From CAYVQZ01 sp964453435 (GTDB lineage Bacteria; Abyssobacteria; SURF-5), in NCBI GenBank assembly GCA_964453435.1, contig CAYVQZ010000001.1:186001-250000 (forward strand): DNA of 64,000 nt. The letters run 5' to 3'. Made by a program: the position numbers and the translations under genes. Under the pieces are notes generated by a model, which was not told where the DNA came from, searched no databases, and saw nothing but the letters and a program-made list of their open reading frames with translations. Of this stretch, positions 16,578 to 25,483 are shown piece after piece. Within the stretch, counting starts at the first letter, position 1. Each line of letters starts with the position of its first letter.

Positions 16578-17387
16578 ATGAAGAGTTACATATGCAAAAC
16601 GTGCGGCGCGCAGTATGCGGCGACCGACGGACCGCCCGACCGCTGCATCATCTGCGAAGACGAACGACAGTATATTGGATGGAACGGTCAGCAGTGGACG
16701 ACCGTCGGGGAGATGCGCTCGTCAGGATACCGAAATGAGTTCATGGAACTCGAGCCCGGCTTAACGGGAATTCGCACACAACCGGGCTTTGCGATAAGTC
16801 AGATGGCCATGCTGCTGCAAACTCCCGACGGGAATTGTCTGTGGGACTCTCTCAGTTACATCGACGAGGATACATTCGAAAAGGTGAGGGCGCTGGGGGG
16901 CATCCAGGCAATCGGCGTCTCGCACCCGCACTTCTATTCATCCATCGTCGAGTGGAGCCATGCGTTCGACAACGCCCCTATTTATATTCCCTATGCCGAT
17001 AAAGAATGGATTACCAGAAGCGACCCGTCAATCCGTTTCTGGGAAGGCGCGAAGGAGTTGTTTCCGGGTGTCACGCTGATCCAGTGCGGCGGACACTTCG
17101 AGGGCAGCGCGGTTCTTCATTGGTCGCAAGGAGCCAGAGGAAAAGGGGTGCTGCTCGTGGGTGACACGCTCGGAGTGGTGCAGGACCGGCGATATGTGAG
17201 CTTCATGCGCAGCTACCCAAACCTGATCCCGTTGCCGGAGTCCAGTATCCGGAGAATTGTAAAAGCGCTCGAGCCTTACAAATTCGACCGAATATACGGA
17301 GCCTGGCCTGGCAAAGTGGTGTCCAGCGACGCAAAGGCCGCGGTTCGGAGGTCGGCCGAACGCTATATTGAATACATTCGCGGCTAG
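16578..17387 (+). CDS. MBL-fold hydrolase with N-terminal rubredoxin-like zinc knuckle
   Basis: 269 residues. The first 35 carry CKTCGAQY and CIICEDERQYI, a four-Cys zinc knuckle. The remainder is a metallo-beta-lactamase fold with an altered metal motif: SHPHFYSS replaces HxHxDH, with later ligands in CGGHFEGS and LLVGDTLG. Loss of the D/H pair suggests one metal or none. The ATG at 16578 follows AAAGGA; an in-frame upstream ATG at 16389 adds low-quality sequence. The gap 16311-16577 shows no gene. Confidence 0.82.
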   Translation: MKSYICKTCGAQYAATDGPPDRCIICEDERQYIGWNGQQWTTVGEMRSSGYRNEFMELEPGLTGIRTQPGFAISQMAMLLQTPDGNCLWDSLSYIDEDTFEKVRALGGIQAIGVSHPHFYSSIVEWSHAFDNAPIYIPYADKEWITRSDPSIRFWEGAKELFPGVTLIQCGGHFEGSAVLHWSQGARGKGVLLVGDTLGVVQDRRYVSFMRSYPNLIPLPESSIRRIVKALEPYKFDRIYGAWPGKVVSSDAKAAVRRSAERYIEYIRG

Positions 17388-17512
17388 GACGGGGCCGGCA
17401 TTAGCTGTGTCACTCAACGGCGAATGTGCTGCTGTTTGCGAAAACGGGGAATTTCCGTAACGATTTTTTCATTCCGCGTCTTTCCTGACATCAATGTCCG
17501 CAATATGATGCT

Positions 17513-17640
17513 GAGCGCAGGGAGCTATACCCAAGTACAAGGCTCCCACCCTGTTATCTGCAGGCTGGACCGGGAAATCCGGGCTTTCCTTCACAGAGCA
17601 AAGCGAAGTCCCGCGCAACTCGCGATTGCGCCAATGCCGC
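17513..17640. repeat. Dispersed intergenic repeat block
   Basis: It contains CTGAGCGCAGGGAGCTATACCC, GGACCGGGAAATCCGGG and AGCGAAGTCCCGCGCAACTC-type phrases. These are shared in looser form with the blocks near 7900, 36560 and 52330. The 393-base gap 17388-17780 shows no gene. Confidence 0.4.
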
Positions 17641-17780
17641 GCGCAGCCCAAGCCTTCGCAGCCTCCTCGTTTCCCGCCAAGTTGTGATATACTTCCTCAA
17701 CGGCTCGTCCCGAAGCGGCGCGCGCTGGCTTTGTAACGGATGGCCTTCAGCTATCGGACCCATTCCGAGACGGCGATTGT

Positions 17781-18749
17781 ATGTCGATGAAAAAACAAGG
17801 ACCGCACAAGAGAAAAGATGTCGAATCCTCCGGTGAGCAAAGGCGCGGCGCCCGCAGTAGCGCCCGCTCAAGACGGTCAGCCCGCTCTCTGCCCGACTTC
17901 GCGGTAATCGGAGGCAGTCAGGCGTATCGTCTGCTGAACGCCGATTCGCAGAAGGAGCGCATCGGAGAACGCGACACCCCATTCGGAAAAAGCCAGCCGG
18001 TTTTCCTGTTCGACAAACCCGGCCAAAGCTTCTTCTTTCTCTCCCGTCATGGCGAACATGGTTATTCGACAGCAGCCTCATTCGTCAATTACAGGGCGAA
18101 TATATACGCCCTGAAGGACTTGGGCGCGCGGCGAATCGTCTCCTGGTCGGGACCCGGAACGCTCACGCCCGACTATGCAATCGGGCAGTTCGTCATCGTC
18201 GACGACCTCATAGACGAAACCCGCAGGAGACCGAGCACGTTCTTTGAGCGGGGAGGTCTGGGGTTCATTCGGCAAAATCCCGTCTTCTGCCCGCACTTGA
18301 GAGCCATCATCGGCGAGGCGCTCTCCGACCTCCGGCTTCCGTTCGCGAACGGAGGCGCCTACGTGTGCACGGAAGGTCCCCGACTGGAAACACCGGCCGA
18401 AATCCGGAAATATCGGCTTTGCGGCGCCCACCTCGTTGGCATGACGCTCGCGCCCGAGGTGTTTTTAGCCAAAGAACTCGAGATGTGCTACGCCGCCATC
18501 TGTTATGTCACCAACTTTGCGGAAGGCGTGCGAGAAGCCGAGTTCCAGCCCGGGGTCCTCTTTGAAGGACTCGCGAGCGATGAGGAAAGAGACGCCGTGG
18601 AACGGAGTGTCGGCAATTTTCCGAGGATAATCGAGTCAATCGCAGGATTGACGGCGAACCGCCCACCGGAGTGCAAATGCGGCATGGCGATGCAGCGCTA
18701 CCGAAACCGGGGAGACATCGGCGAGGATTGGCATGAATGGATTCCGTGA
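17781..18749 (+). CDS. mtnP: MTA-phosphorylase/PNP-2 family nucleoside phosphorylase
   Basis: 322 residues. After a basic, Arg-rich N-terminal extension (about 1-36) the family core starts at LPDFAVIGGSQAYRLL. Phosphate- and purine-site motifs are visible: FLSRHGEHGYS, VNYRANIYALKDLGA, YVCTEGPRLETPAEI and LVGMTLAPEVFLAKE. The family cleaves 5'-methylthioadenosine or related nucleosides with phosphate. The last 13 bases overlap the following deaminase, so the two steps are probably coupled on one substrate, by deamination then phosphorolysis or the reverse. The N-terminal extension is unusual; a later start cannot be excluded. Confidence 0.82.
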   Translation: MSMKKQGPHKRKDVESSGEQRRGARSSARSRRSARSLPDFAVIGGSQAYRLLNADSQKERIGERDTPFGKSQPVFLFDKPGQSFFFLSRHGEHGYSTAASFVNYRANIYALKDLGARRIVSWSGPGTLTPDYAIGQFVIVDDLIDETRRRPSTFFERGGLGFIRQNPVFCPHLRAIIGEALSDLRLPFANGGAYVCTEGPRLETPAEIRKYRLCGAHLVGMTLAPEVFLAKELEMCYAAICYVTNFAEGVREAEFQPGVLFEGLASDEERDAVERSVGNFPRIIESIAGLTANRPPECKCGMAMQRYRNRGDIGEDWHEWIP

Positions 18750-19963
18750 TCATTCGCAGCAAATATCTGAGCGATTGCGCAGGCGCCATTCTAACGAATG
18801 CAGAAGTTGCAATAGAAGAAGGGCGCATTGTCAATGTGCGTCACAACGCCAAGAACGAAATCGAGCCGACTTCTGTCATTGACCTCGGCCATTCAATCCT
18901 GCTTCCCGGCCTGGTGAACGCTCACGCCCACCTCGAACTCACCAAAGCGCAACCTCACGTCGCCTCCCACCACCGCTTCACCGATTGGATTCGCGAGGTC
19001 GTCGCAGTGACAAGGCAATGGAACGACGAGACATTCAACTCGTCGCTCCGGCTCGGTATCGAGCAGAGCCTCAAGGCGGGAACAACCTCCATCGGGGATA
19101 TCTCGCGTGGCGTCACGCAACGTTCACAGTATTCAGCCGGCACGATGCAAGTTCGATTGTTCCGTGAAGTCATAGATTTCAACCCTGAAACCGCAGATGA
19201 AACATTCGAATCGCTCCTGTCCGAACTGGAGCATGCCCAGCGGCTTCCGAACGTGCACATCGGCCTCGCCCCGCACACTCCCTACACCGTCTCTGAGCGC
19301 CTCTTGAGACGATGTATCGAGTTGGCCCACCGGCGCTCATGGAGATTGTGCATCCACCTCGCGGAGACCCGGGCTGAACTGGAATTTCTCAAGCGGGGAA
19401 CCGGCCAAATCCGAGAGTTCCGCGAGGAGTTTGGAATACCCCGAGACTGGAAGCCCCCCGGAGTATCTCCGGTGCAGTACCTCGAAAGCCTCGGATGCTT
19501 TGAGCAACCGGTCACGTTGATTCACGGCAATTATGTTGAAGAAAAAGATTTTGAAATAATCGCATCCTCTGAATCGAGTGTTGTGTACTGCCCCCGCAGC
19601 CATCGATACTTCGGCCACGAAACTCACCCGTTCCAAAAGATGATGAACCGCGGCATCTGCGTGGGCATCGGGACCGACAGCCTGGCAAGCAGCCCCTCCC
19701 TGAGCGTACTCGACGAGATGCGGTTCCTGGCGGCCGCCTGTCCCGACCTCGAGAGGACGACCATCATACGAATGGCAACCTTGAACGGGCTGAGGGCGCT
19801 CGGACTGCCCGAGGATGAGGCCTATCTTCTCCCCGGTTGTCGCGCCGATTTGGTCGGTGTCCGTTTGCCCCGCGTGGAACCCCTGGACGGGTTGTTCTCA
19901 GATGAATCCAGCATCATCTTTTCCATGGCCGGCGGCGAAATCGTATTCAAGACGCCTCTATAG
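18737..19963 (+). CDS. Amidohydrolase, aminodeoxyfutalosine/MTA deaminase type
   Basis: 408 residues, a metal-dependent TIM-barrel amidohydrolase. Metal and substrate residues are visible: LVNAHAHLEL (HxH), IHLAETRAE, LIHGNYVEE and GIGTDSLASSPSLSVLDEMR. The last block and the NAHxHLEL motif are typical of MqnX, the 6-amino-6-deoxyfutalosine deaminase of the futalosine menaquinone route. The related SAH/MTA/guanine deaminases are close alternatives. It overlaps the phosphorylase by 13 bases. No other mqn gene is in the window. Confidence 0.8.
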   Translation: MDSVIIRSKYLSDCAGAILTNAEVAIEEGRIVNVRHNAKNEIEPTSVIDLGHSILLPGLVNAHAHLELTKAQPHVASHHRFTDWIREVVAVTRQWNDETFNSSLRLGIEQSLKAGTTSIGDISRGVTQRSQYSAGTMQVRLFREVIDFNPETADETFESLLSELEHAQRLPNVHIGLAPHTPYTVSERLLRRCIELAHRRSWRLCIHLAETRAELEFLKRGTGQIREFREEFGIPRDWKPPGVSPVQYLESLGCFEQPVTLIHGNYVEEKDFEIIASSESSVVYCPRSHRYFGHETHPFQKMMNRGICVGIGTDSLASSPSLSVLDEMRFLAAACPDLERTTIIRMATLNGLRALGLPEDEAYLLPGCRADLVGVRLPRVEPLDGLFSDESSIIFSMAGGEIVFKTPL

Positions 19964-20054
19964 AGCGCCACCGGAACGACAATGGAGACAAATCCGAAAG
20001 GCTTATCCATTTTGCGACTTCCGCGCCAGTGCTTTAATTTTGCGCCGCGAGTGA

Positions 20055-20083
20055 TTGACTTTTGTTTCCGACGAATATATGAT
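20055..20083 (+). promoter_or_regulatory. Sigma70-type promoter before the 70-residue Cys protein
   Basis: TTGACT, 17-bp spacer, TATGAT, about 70 bases before the start at 20152. Confidence 0.5.
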
Positions 20084-20151
20084 GATTTCGGTTGCCGTCT
20101 GTTGAACGCGTGGACACGATATCCCACGTTGCGATACCAGGGGGGGACGCG

Positions 20152-20361
20152 ATGGGTTATTACATCCACTACAATGAAACATGCGGCGAAGCGCGGATCC
20201 ATTCCGGCAATTGTCCTCAATGTAATCACGGATACGCCTCGGAAGACTTACCAGAACAGGCGCCCGGCAAATGGATTGGTCCGTTCAACTCGTATCACAG
20301 CGCCGAAATGGAGGCGGTAAAAGCAAACGCCGAAGTGCTCGATTGCAAACATTGCATTTAG
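20152..20361 (+). CDS. Small CxxC protein, function unknown
   Basis: 69 residues with two CxxC pairs (NCPQCN at about 20-25 and DCKHCI at the end) and a lone Cys near the start. This is the pattern of a small zinc-ribbon-like protein. I do not recognise a family. The start is the ATG after CCAGGGGGGGA, and a good promoter lies upstream. It may be cotranscribed with the HAD gene 140 bp downstream. Confidence 0.5.
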   Translation: MGYYIHYNETCGEARIHSGNCPQCNHGYASEDLPEQAPGKWIGPFNSYHSAEMEAVKANAEVLDCKHCI

Positions 20362-20501
20362 CGCGTCCACTCGAAACCTGTGACAGCCGCTGCCATGCCT
20401 CTTTTGCATGCCGCCCTCACACGGATGCTCACGCCGGCATGCCTGCTCTTGACTTTTGGTGAGACCCACAGGAAAATCTCAAACCAACGAAAGGGAAAGA
20501 G

Positions 20502-21170
20502 TTGTCTCGATACAGCGCTGTTATATTTGATCTGGACGGAACCCTGACCGATCCGAAGGTTGGCATTACGAGGTCCGTCCGATACGCCTTGTCACAACTG
20601 GGCGTCCAGGAAAACGATATGGAAAAACTGACATCGTTCATTGGCGCGCCCCTCATAGACTCTCTCCGAAAGCACTATTCGTTCGATGAAGCAACGGCGC
20701 ATAAGGCCGTGGAGCTTTATCGAGAATACTTTTCGGAACATGGGATATACCAAAACGAGGTTTTTCCCGGCATTCCGGAACTCCTGCGCGCACTCAATAG
20801 CAACAAAACAAACCTGCTCGTCGCCACGCTGAAGCCAACCGTCTTCGCCGAGAGGGTGCTCGAGCATTTTGGCCTCCGCCGACACTTCTCTTTTGTTGCG
20901 GGCAGCAACCTCGACATGACCATTACGGTGAAGGCCGACATCGTGGGCGCTGCGCTTGCAAAAGCCCCTACTGTCGGAAAGCGCGAAATCGCGATGGTGG
21001 GAGACCGTGAACACGACGTGCATGGGGCCCTGAAGCACGGTATCGATTCGATCGCCGTCACCTACGGATACGGGTCGGTCGAGGAACTCGAGAACGCTCG
21101 GCCGACACATTTGGTTCACTCCGTCAAAGAGTTGCAGAAATTACTTTGTGGCCGCGCTGTGAAACAGTAG
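20502..21170 (+). CDS. HAD phosphatase, phosphoglycolate-phosphatase-like
   Basis: 222 residues. HAD motif I is VIFDLDGTLTDP, motif II is the threonine in LVATLKP, motif III is the Lys near VKADIV, and motif IV is MVGDREHDVHGA. The alpha-helical cap is inserted after motif I, as in Gph/PgmB-like enzymes. Such enzymes dephosphorylate small metabolites; the substrate cannot be read from the sequence. The start is a TTG at 20502 behind AAAGGGAAAGA. Confidence 0.88.
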   Translation: MSRYSAVIFDLDGTLTDPKVGITRSVRYALSQLGVQENDMEKLTSFIGAPLIDSLRKHYSFDEATAHKAVELYREYFSEHGIYQNEVFPGIPELLRALNSNKTNLLVATLKPTVFAERVLEHFGLRRHFSFVAGSNLDMTITVKADIVGAALAKAPTVGKREIAMVGDREHDVHGALKHGIDSIAVTYGYGSVEELENARPTHLVHSVKELQKLLCGRAVKQ

Positions 21171-21233
21171 CGGGAAAGCGGCTTCGCCAGAGGCGCATGC
21201 AGCGCACTGTAAGCGCGCAGCAGCAACCGCTCA

Positions 21234-21266
21234 TTGGGAGACCCCATGTCCCATGGTGTTCCCAAC
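21234..21266. repeat. Imperfect palindrome of the CACCATG...CATGGTG family
   Basis: TTGGGAGACCCCATG, a 3-base loop and CATGGTGTTCCCAA form a hairpin with about 14-base arms. Better copies lie at 52248 and 57346. Confidence 0.55.
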
Positions 21267-21382
21267 CATAACCAACGAATTTTATGGAGGCGGTGGACCG
21301 GCGACTCACATTATTGAACGCAAGCCGCGCCCAACGTCACGCGCCCAATGCGCACGCCAACCGGTGAAAGGGGAAAAAGCAA

Positions 21383-21922
21383 ATGAGCAAACCGATGCCG
21401 AACATCGCGTTCGCCGGCATGAGCCTGATTTTCAAAGTGCGAGACGCGATCCGTCCCCCCGAAAAGGTGCTGGTCGAAGTAGACATCTCTCCCGGCGACA
21501 AAGTCCTTGATTATGGCTGCGGACCGGGCACTTTTTCGATAGCGGTCGCTCGCATGGTCGGAGATTCCGGGAAAGTCGTCGCCCTCGATATCCATCCGAA
21601 GGCGGTGGATTCCGTTCAAAAGAAAGCGGCGGGAGAGGGGCTGACAAACATAGAAACCGTTTTGGCGAGCAATCCCCAAGGTCTCGAGACGGGCGCTTTC
21701 GACGTTATTCTCCTCTATGACATTTTCCATGATTTGCACGACCAGAACGGTGTCCTCCAACACTTGCACCGGGCGCTCAAAGCCGACGGAATATTGTCGT
21801 TCAGCGACCATCACTTGAAGGAAGAGCAGATACTCGCGGGAGTGACCGGAACCGGGTTGTTCCGCCTGTCCAAAAGAGGCCGACGAACATACACTTTTTC
21901 GAAAATTCCCGGCGCGGCATAG
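21383..21922 (+). CDS. Class I SAM-dependent methyltransferase
   Basis: 179 residues. SAM-binding motif I is VLDYGCGPGTFSIAVA, the acidic end of beta2 is VVALDIHPKAVD, and FDVILLYDIFHDLHD follows. The fold is that of small Methyltransf_11/25 enzymes. The substrate is unknown. GAAAGGGG lies about 11 bases before the ATG. Confidence 0.88.
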   Translation: MSKPMPNIAFAGMSLIFKVRDAIRPPEKVLVEVDISPGDKVLDYGCGPGTFSIAVARMVGDSGKVVALDIHPKAVDSVQKKAAGEGLTNIETVLASNPQGLETGAFDVILLYDIFHDLHDQNGVLQHLHRALKADGILSFSDHHLKEEQILAGVTGTGLFRLSKRGRRTYTFSKIPGAA

Positions 21923-21992
21923 GTTTTGCAAAGCTCTGCTCGATGAGATGAAACAAGCGGCCCGGGCTACGCGCGCTTTCCGCTTTCCGAAT

Positions 21993-22021
21993 TTGACATG
22001 ACCCCCGATTCCGGATAATAT
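21993..22021 (+). promoter_or_regulatory. Sigma70-type promoter of the ECF transporter operon
   Basis: TTGACA, 17-bp spacer, TATAAT-like TAATAT. The start near 22028 leaves an 85-base leader; I see no riboswitch in it. Confidence 0.65.
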
Positions 22022-22112
22022 TTGCTTCAACTCCATCTCTCCCGGAAACCCCTTCACCCGATGTCGGTTGTACGTGAGCTCGACTGATTGAAAAGCGAGG
22101 TGTGCGCGGGCG

Positions 22113-22901
22113 ATGAAAGAAGTCTTCACGATGTGGAAGTACACGAAGATGGTGGTCTTGGTGGCGGTCACCGCCGCCTTCTATGCGGCCCTGCAAATTC
22201 CCCTGAAACCGCTTCCCATAATTCCGGGAATCACCGAGTTCAGACCCGCCGCCGTCATACCGGTTGTCTTCGGGTTGCTTTTTGGTCCCGCCGGCGCGTG
22301 GGGCGCCGCATTCGGAAACCTGATTGCGGATTTCTTTGGAACCTTCGGGCCGGGGAGCGCTCCGGGCTTCGTGGGCAATTTCTTCTATGGCCTGCTCGGG
22401 TACAAAATGTGGGCGTACATGGGGCTTGCATCGTCCCACGAGGACCTTCAGCTCGATTCATGGAAGAAGGGCGTCAATTTCGGACTGGTCGCGGTCGTGA
22501 GCAGCCTTGCCTGCGCGCTCCTGATCGCATGGGGCCTCGAGGTATTGCGATTGCTTCCGTTCGCGGCGGTCGGCCCGATAATCGCCATCAACAACATATT
22601 CGCTTGCCTGATATTGGGATTCCCCTTGATGAGACTTCTTTTTAGAAGGTTGAACCGGTGGGACCTTGTCTGGTACGCTATCATGAATGAGACCGACATG
22701 TCGCGTTCAATAAGTCCGCGTGTCGGCGTCTGTCTAATATGGGTGGGCGTTGTGGGCGGAATCATTGTCGGCATTGCGATGTCCGCCGGGTTGACCGGCG
22801 CAATTCCGTTTGTGAGCGATACCGGCGCGGCAGCCACATCGGTTGCGCTCGGTGTTACCCCGTTCGTCCTCTGTCTCGTGGTCGGTTGCCTGCTCGAATG
22901 A
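22113..22901 (+). CDS. ECF transporter S (substrate-binding) component
   Basis: 262 residues, about seven or eight hydrophobic segments. The N-terminal part has the S-component pattern FRPAAVIPVVFGLLFGPAG, then GAAFGNLIADFFG, in which small residues face the EcfT coupling helices. The C-terminal third (from about 190) is an extra two-helix extension. ATPase and EcfT genes follow directly, which settles the transporter class, but the ligand (vitamin, metal or nucleobase) is not evident. Starts at 22113 or 22131 are both possible. Confidence 0.75.
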   Translation: MKEVFTMWKYTKMVVLVAVTAAFYAALQIPLKPLPIIPGITEFRPAAVIPVVFGLLFGPAGAWGAAFGNLIADFFGTFGPGSAPGFVGNFFYGLLGYKMWAYMGLASSHEDLQLDSWKKGVNFGLVAVVSSLACALLIAWGLEVLRLLPFAAVGPIIAINNIFACLILGFPLMRLLFRRLNRWDLVWYAIMNETDMSRSISPRVGVCLIWVGVVGGIIVGIAMSAGLTGAIPFVSDTGAAATSVALGVTPFVLCLVVGCLLE

Positions 22902-22963
22902 TAATTCCTGTCCGGTTTTTCATGCTGCCGCGCCGCATTCGCCGAAAGGCTCTGTAGGCTGTC

Positions 22964-24643
22964 TTGTCCATTATCGAAATAGACTCACTCAGCTTTCGCT
23001 ATCGAGCGGCTTCGAAGCCCACTCTCCGCAACATAAATCTTGTCATTGATGAGGGCGAAGTAGTAGTCATCATGGGCCCGAACGAGGCCGGAAAATCCAC
23101 CCTCTGTTTCACCCTCAATGGCTTGATACCCCACCTCGTGAAGGGGTCGTTCGAAGGCCGCGTTAGTCTGAACGGGAAGGACACGAGCCTGCACACGACA
23201 AGAGAACTGTTTGCCGAGGTCGGACTCGTCTTTCAGGATTTCGAAGCGCAACTGTTCTCGACACTGGTCGAACTCGAGGTCGCGTTCGCCCCTGAAAACC
23301 TGGGTCTCGACAGGGAGCGAATCGAAGAAAGAATCGGCCGCTCCCTTGAACTCACCGGCTTGAACCGCCTGAAAGACAGACAACCTGCGACACTTTCCGG
23401 CGGGCAGAAACAACTGCTCGCCATAGCGTCGGTCCTCGCGATAGAACCCCGAATATTGTGCCTCGATGAACCCACAACCGACCTCGACCCCATGAACAAG
23501 CGACGGGTTTTCTCTCTGGCGCGAAGGCTGTTCAAAGAGGGCACGAAAACATTCATAATCGTGGAACATGAAACCGAGGAAGCGGTCTCGGCCGACCGGA
23601 TAGTGCTCGTCCGAGAAGGGCAAATCCTCGGCGACGGCCCGCCACACAAGGTGCTTCGAGATGTCCAGCGACTTGAGCAATGCAGCGTCATGCCGCTGCA
23701 ATTGACCAGACTTTTCCAACGCCTCGGCTCGGCCACCCTGCCATTATCGCTTGAAGAAGCAAAGGACCTCTGGAGCAAGAGCGGCCGTTCATTGTCGCAG
23801 GACCGCCTCGAGAAGCTGCGGATTTCCGCCGCCGAGAGGACAAAGAAATACGGTGGCCCCGTGATAGAAGTCAGAGACGCGCATTTCTCGTATGAAAACA
23901 GCGTCGATGCGCTCAGGGGAATCGACCTCGCCATCCGCGAAGGAGAATTCGTCGCGATACTCGGGCAGAACGGCAGCGGGAAAACCACGCTCGCCAAGCA
24001 TTTCAACGGATTGCTTACCCCGGCGAGCGGCTCCGTTCTGGTTGCCGGCGTCAGCGCTTCCGACATGACCGCCGCCGCACTGGGAAAGCAGGTGGGATAT
24101 GTTTTCCAGAATCCGGACCACCAAATCTTCGAGGAAAGCATCCTCGACGAAGTGATGTTCGGCCCGTTGAATCTCGGCTTCGCAAAAGAACAGGCCGAGC
24201 GACAGGCGCGGGACGCCCTCGAAACGGTGGGTCTATGGGAACGCCGGATGGAAGACCCGTTCACGCTCACGAAAGGACTGCGACAGAAAGTGGCGGTCGC
24301 ATCGGTGCTGGCAACGAGGCCGCATGCAATCGTATTGGATGAACCCACAACAGGGCTCGACTATGGCGAACTGAGGCAGATGATGGCTCTCGTCAGACAA
24401 CTGAATGAAGCAGGTCACACCATCATCATCATTACCCACTGTGTCTGGGTGGCGGCCGAGTACGCGCACAGGATTGTTTTGATGAGTGAAGGAAGAATCG
24501 TGGCGGACGGAACCGCCCGCGACGTTTTCTCGCGAGAAGAGTTGCTCGAGCGCGCGGATATCATCGCTCCGCAAATCGTGCGATTCAGCAACGGCCTCGG
24601 AACAACGATTCTCTCGGTCGAGGAGTTCCTCCAATGCGTGTAG
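22964..24643 (+). CDS. ECF transporter ATPase, EcfA-EcfA' fusion
   Basis: 559 residues made of two ABC ATPase domains in one chain. The first has Walker A GPNEAGKST, signature LSGGQKQ and Walker B ILCLDEPTTDLD. The second has GQNGSGKTT, VFQNPDHQIF and IVLDEPTTGLD, but its signature is LTKGLRQ rather than LSGGxxQ. A degenerate second signature would leave one competent hydrolysis site, as in other asymmetric ABC pairs. The start codon is TTG. Fused EcfAA' is less common than two separate genes. Confidence 0.93.
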   Translation: MSIIEIDSLSFRYRAASKPTLRNINLVIDEGEVVVIMGPNEAGKSTLCFTLNGLIPHLVKGSFEGRVSLNGKDTSLHTTRELFAEVGLVFQDFEAQLFSTLVELEVAFAPENLGLDRERIEERIGRSLELTGLNRLKDRQPATLSGGQKQLLAIASVLAIEPRILCLDEPTTDLDPMNKRRVFSLARRLFKEGTKTFIIVEHETEEAVSADRIVLVREGQILGDGPPHKVLRDVQRLEQCSVMPLQLTRLFQRLGSATLPLSLEEAKDLWSKSGRSLSQDRLEKLRISAAERTKKYGGPVIEVRDAHFSYENSVDALRGIDLAIREGEFVAILGQNGSGKTTLAKHFNGLLTPASGSVLVAGVSASDMTAAALGKQVGYVFQNPDHQIFEESILDEVMFGPLNLGFAKEQAERQARDALETVGLWERRMEDPFTLTKGLRQKVAVASVLATRPHAIVLDEPTTGLDYGELRQMMALVRQLNEAGHTIIIITHCVWVAAEYAHRIVLMSEGRIVADGTARDVFSREELLERADIIAPQIVRFSNGLGTTILSVEEFLQCV

Positions 24644-24726
24644 CGGGTCATCAATCTCGATGAAGACCCGGATAACGCAAAATGGCTCAGGGTCATCCGG
24701 ACCAAACGCGAGGAAGGGAAATCATA

Positions 24727-25476
24727 GTGAACCCGTATCTGTATGAAGCGAAAAACACCTTTGTCCATATGCTTGATCCCCGAACAAAAATTCTGATTTT
24801 GCTGGCCGCGTTCGTCATCGCTCTCGTGCCGTCAACCATCCCTCACGCGCTTCTCGTCCTCGCGCTCGTGGCGATATGCGTCTCCTTCGCAAAAAGTTGG
24901 AGCGTGGTCGCGCGGATTCGGGTGTTTCTTTTCATCATTACCGGTTTCACCGTTCTCATATGGGGCGTTATCCCCCGAGGAGACGAAACACTGTGGTGGT
25001 TTATCAGGCGGGAGTCGCTCACTTTCGGCGTAATCACCGCCATCAAAATCGATGCAATCCTGGTGGCCGGCATCCTGTTTCTCGCAACCACAAGGAATGA
25101 GGAAATCACGACCGGTCTGGTCAAACTGGGTGTCCCTTACGTTATGTGCTTCGCCTTTTCCACCGCGCTGCGCCTCGTGCCGACGTTCGCGCAAACCGGG
25201 ACAACGGTCGTCGAAGCTCAGAGAAGCCGCGGACTCGACCTCGGCGCCGGCCCCCTGTGGAAGCGCATGAAGGCCTATGTCCCCATGATGACCCCAATTT
25301 TTCTGGTGTCGATTCGGAACGCGAACATGATGGCTCTGGCGCTCGAGGCAAAGGGATTCGGCGCCAAAAAGAGAACCTTCTACATAGAGCCGCGTATGCG
25401 CGCGAGCGACTGGGTTGCCTTGGTTTTGACGGGAATACTGCTGGCGGGAAGCATCTGCTTCGCGCTGCTCTGGTAG
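24727..25476 (+). CDS. ecfT: ECF transporter T (coupling) component
   Basis: About 250 residues. It shows several membrane segments (PRTKILILLAAFVIALVP and others) and the EcfT cytoplasmic coupling helices with Ala-Arg-Gly-like motifs (VEAQRSRGLDLG and LALEAKGFGAKK). GTG at 24727 follows AGGAAGG; an ATG at 24682 is less likely. It ends 7 bp from the convergent sdhB gene. Confidence 0.93.
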   Translation: MNPYLYEAKNTFVHMLDPRTKILILLAAFVIALVPSTIPHALLVLALVAICVSFAKSWSVVARIRVFLFIITGFTVLIWGVIPRGDETLWWFIRRESLTFGVITAIKIDAILVAGILFLATTRNEEITTGLVKLGVPYVMCFAFSTALRLVPTFAQTGTTVVEAQRSRGLDLGAGPLWKRMKAYVPMMTPIFLVSIRNANMMALALEAKGFGAKKRTFYIEPRMRASDWVALVLTGILLAGSICFALLW

Positions 25477-25483
25477 AACCAAA

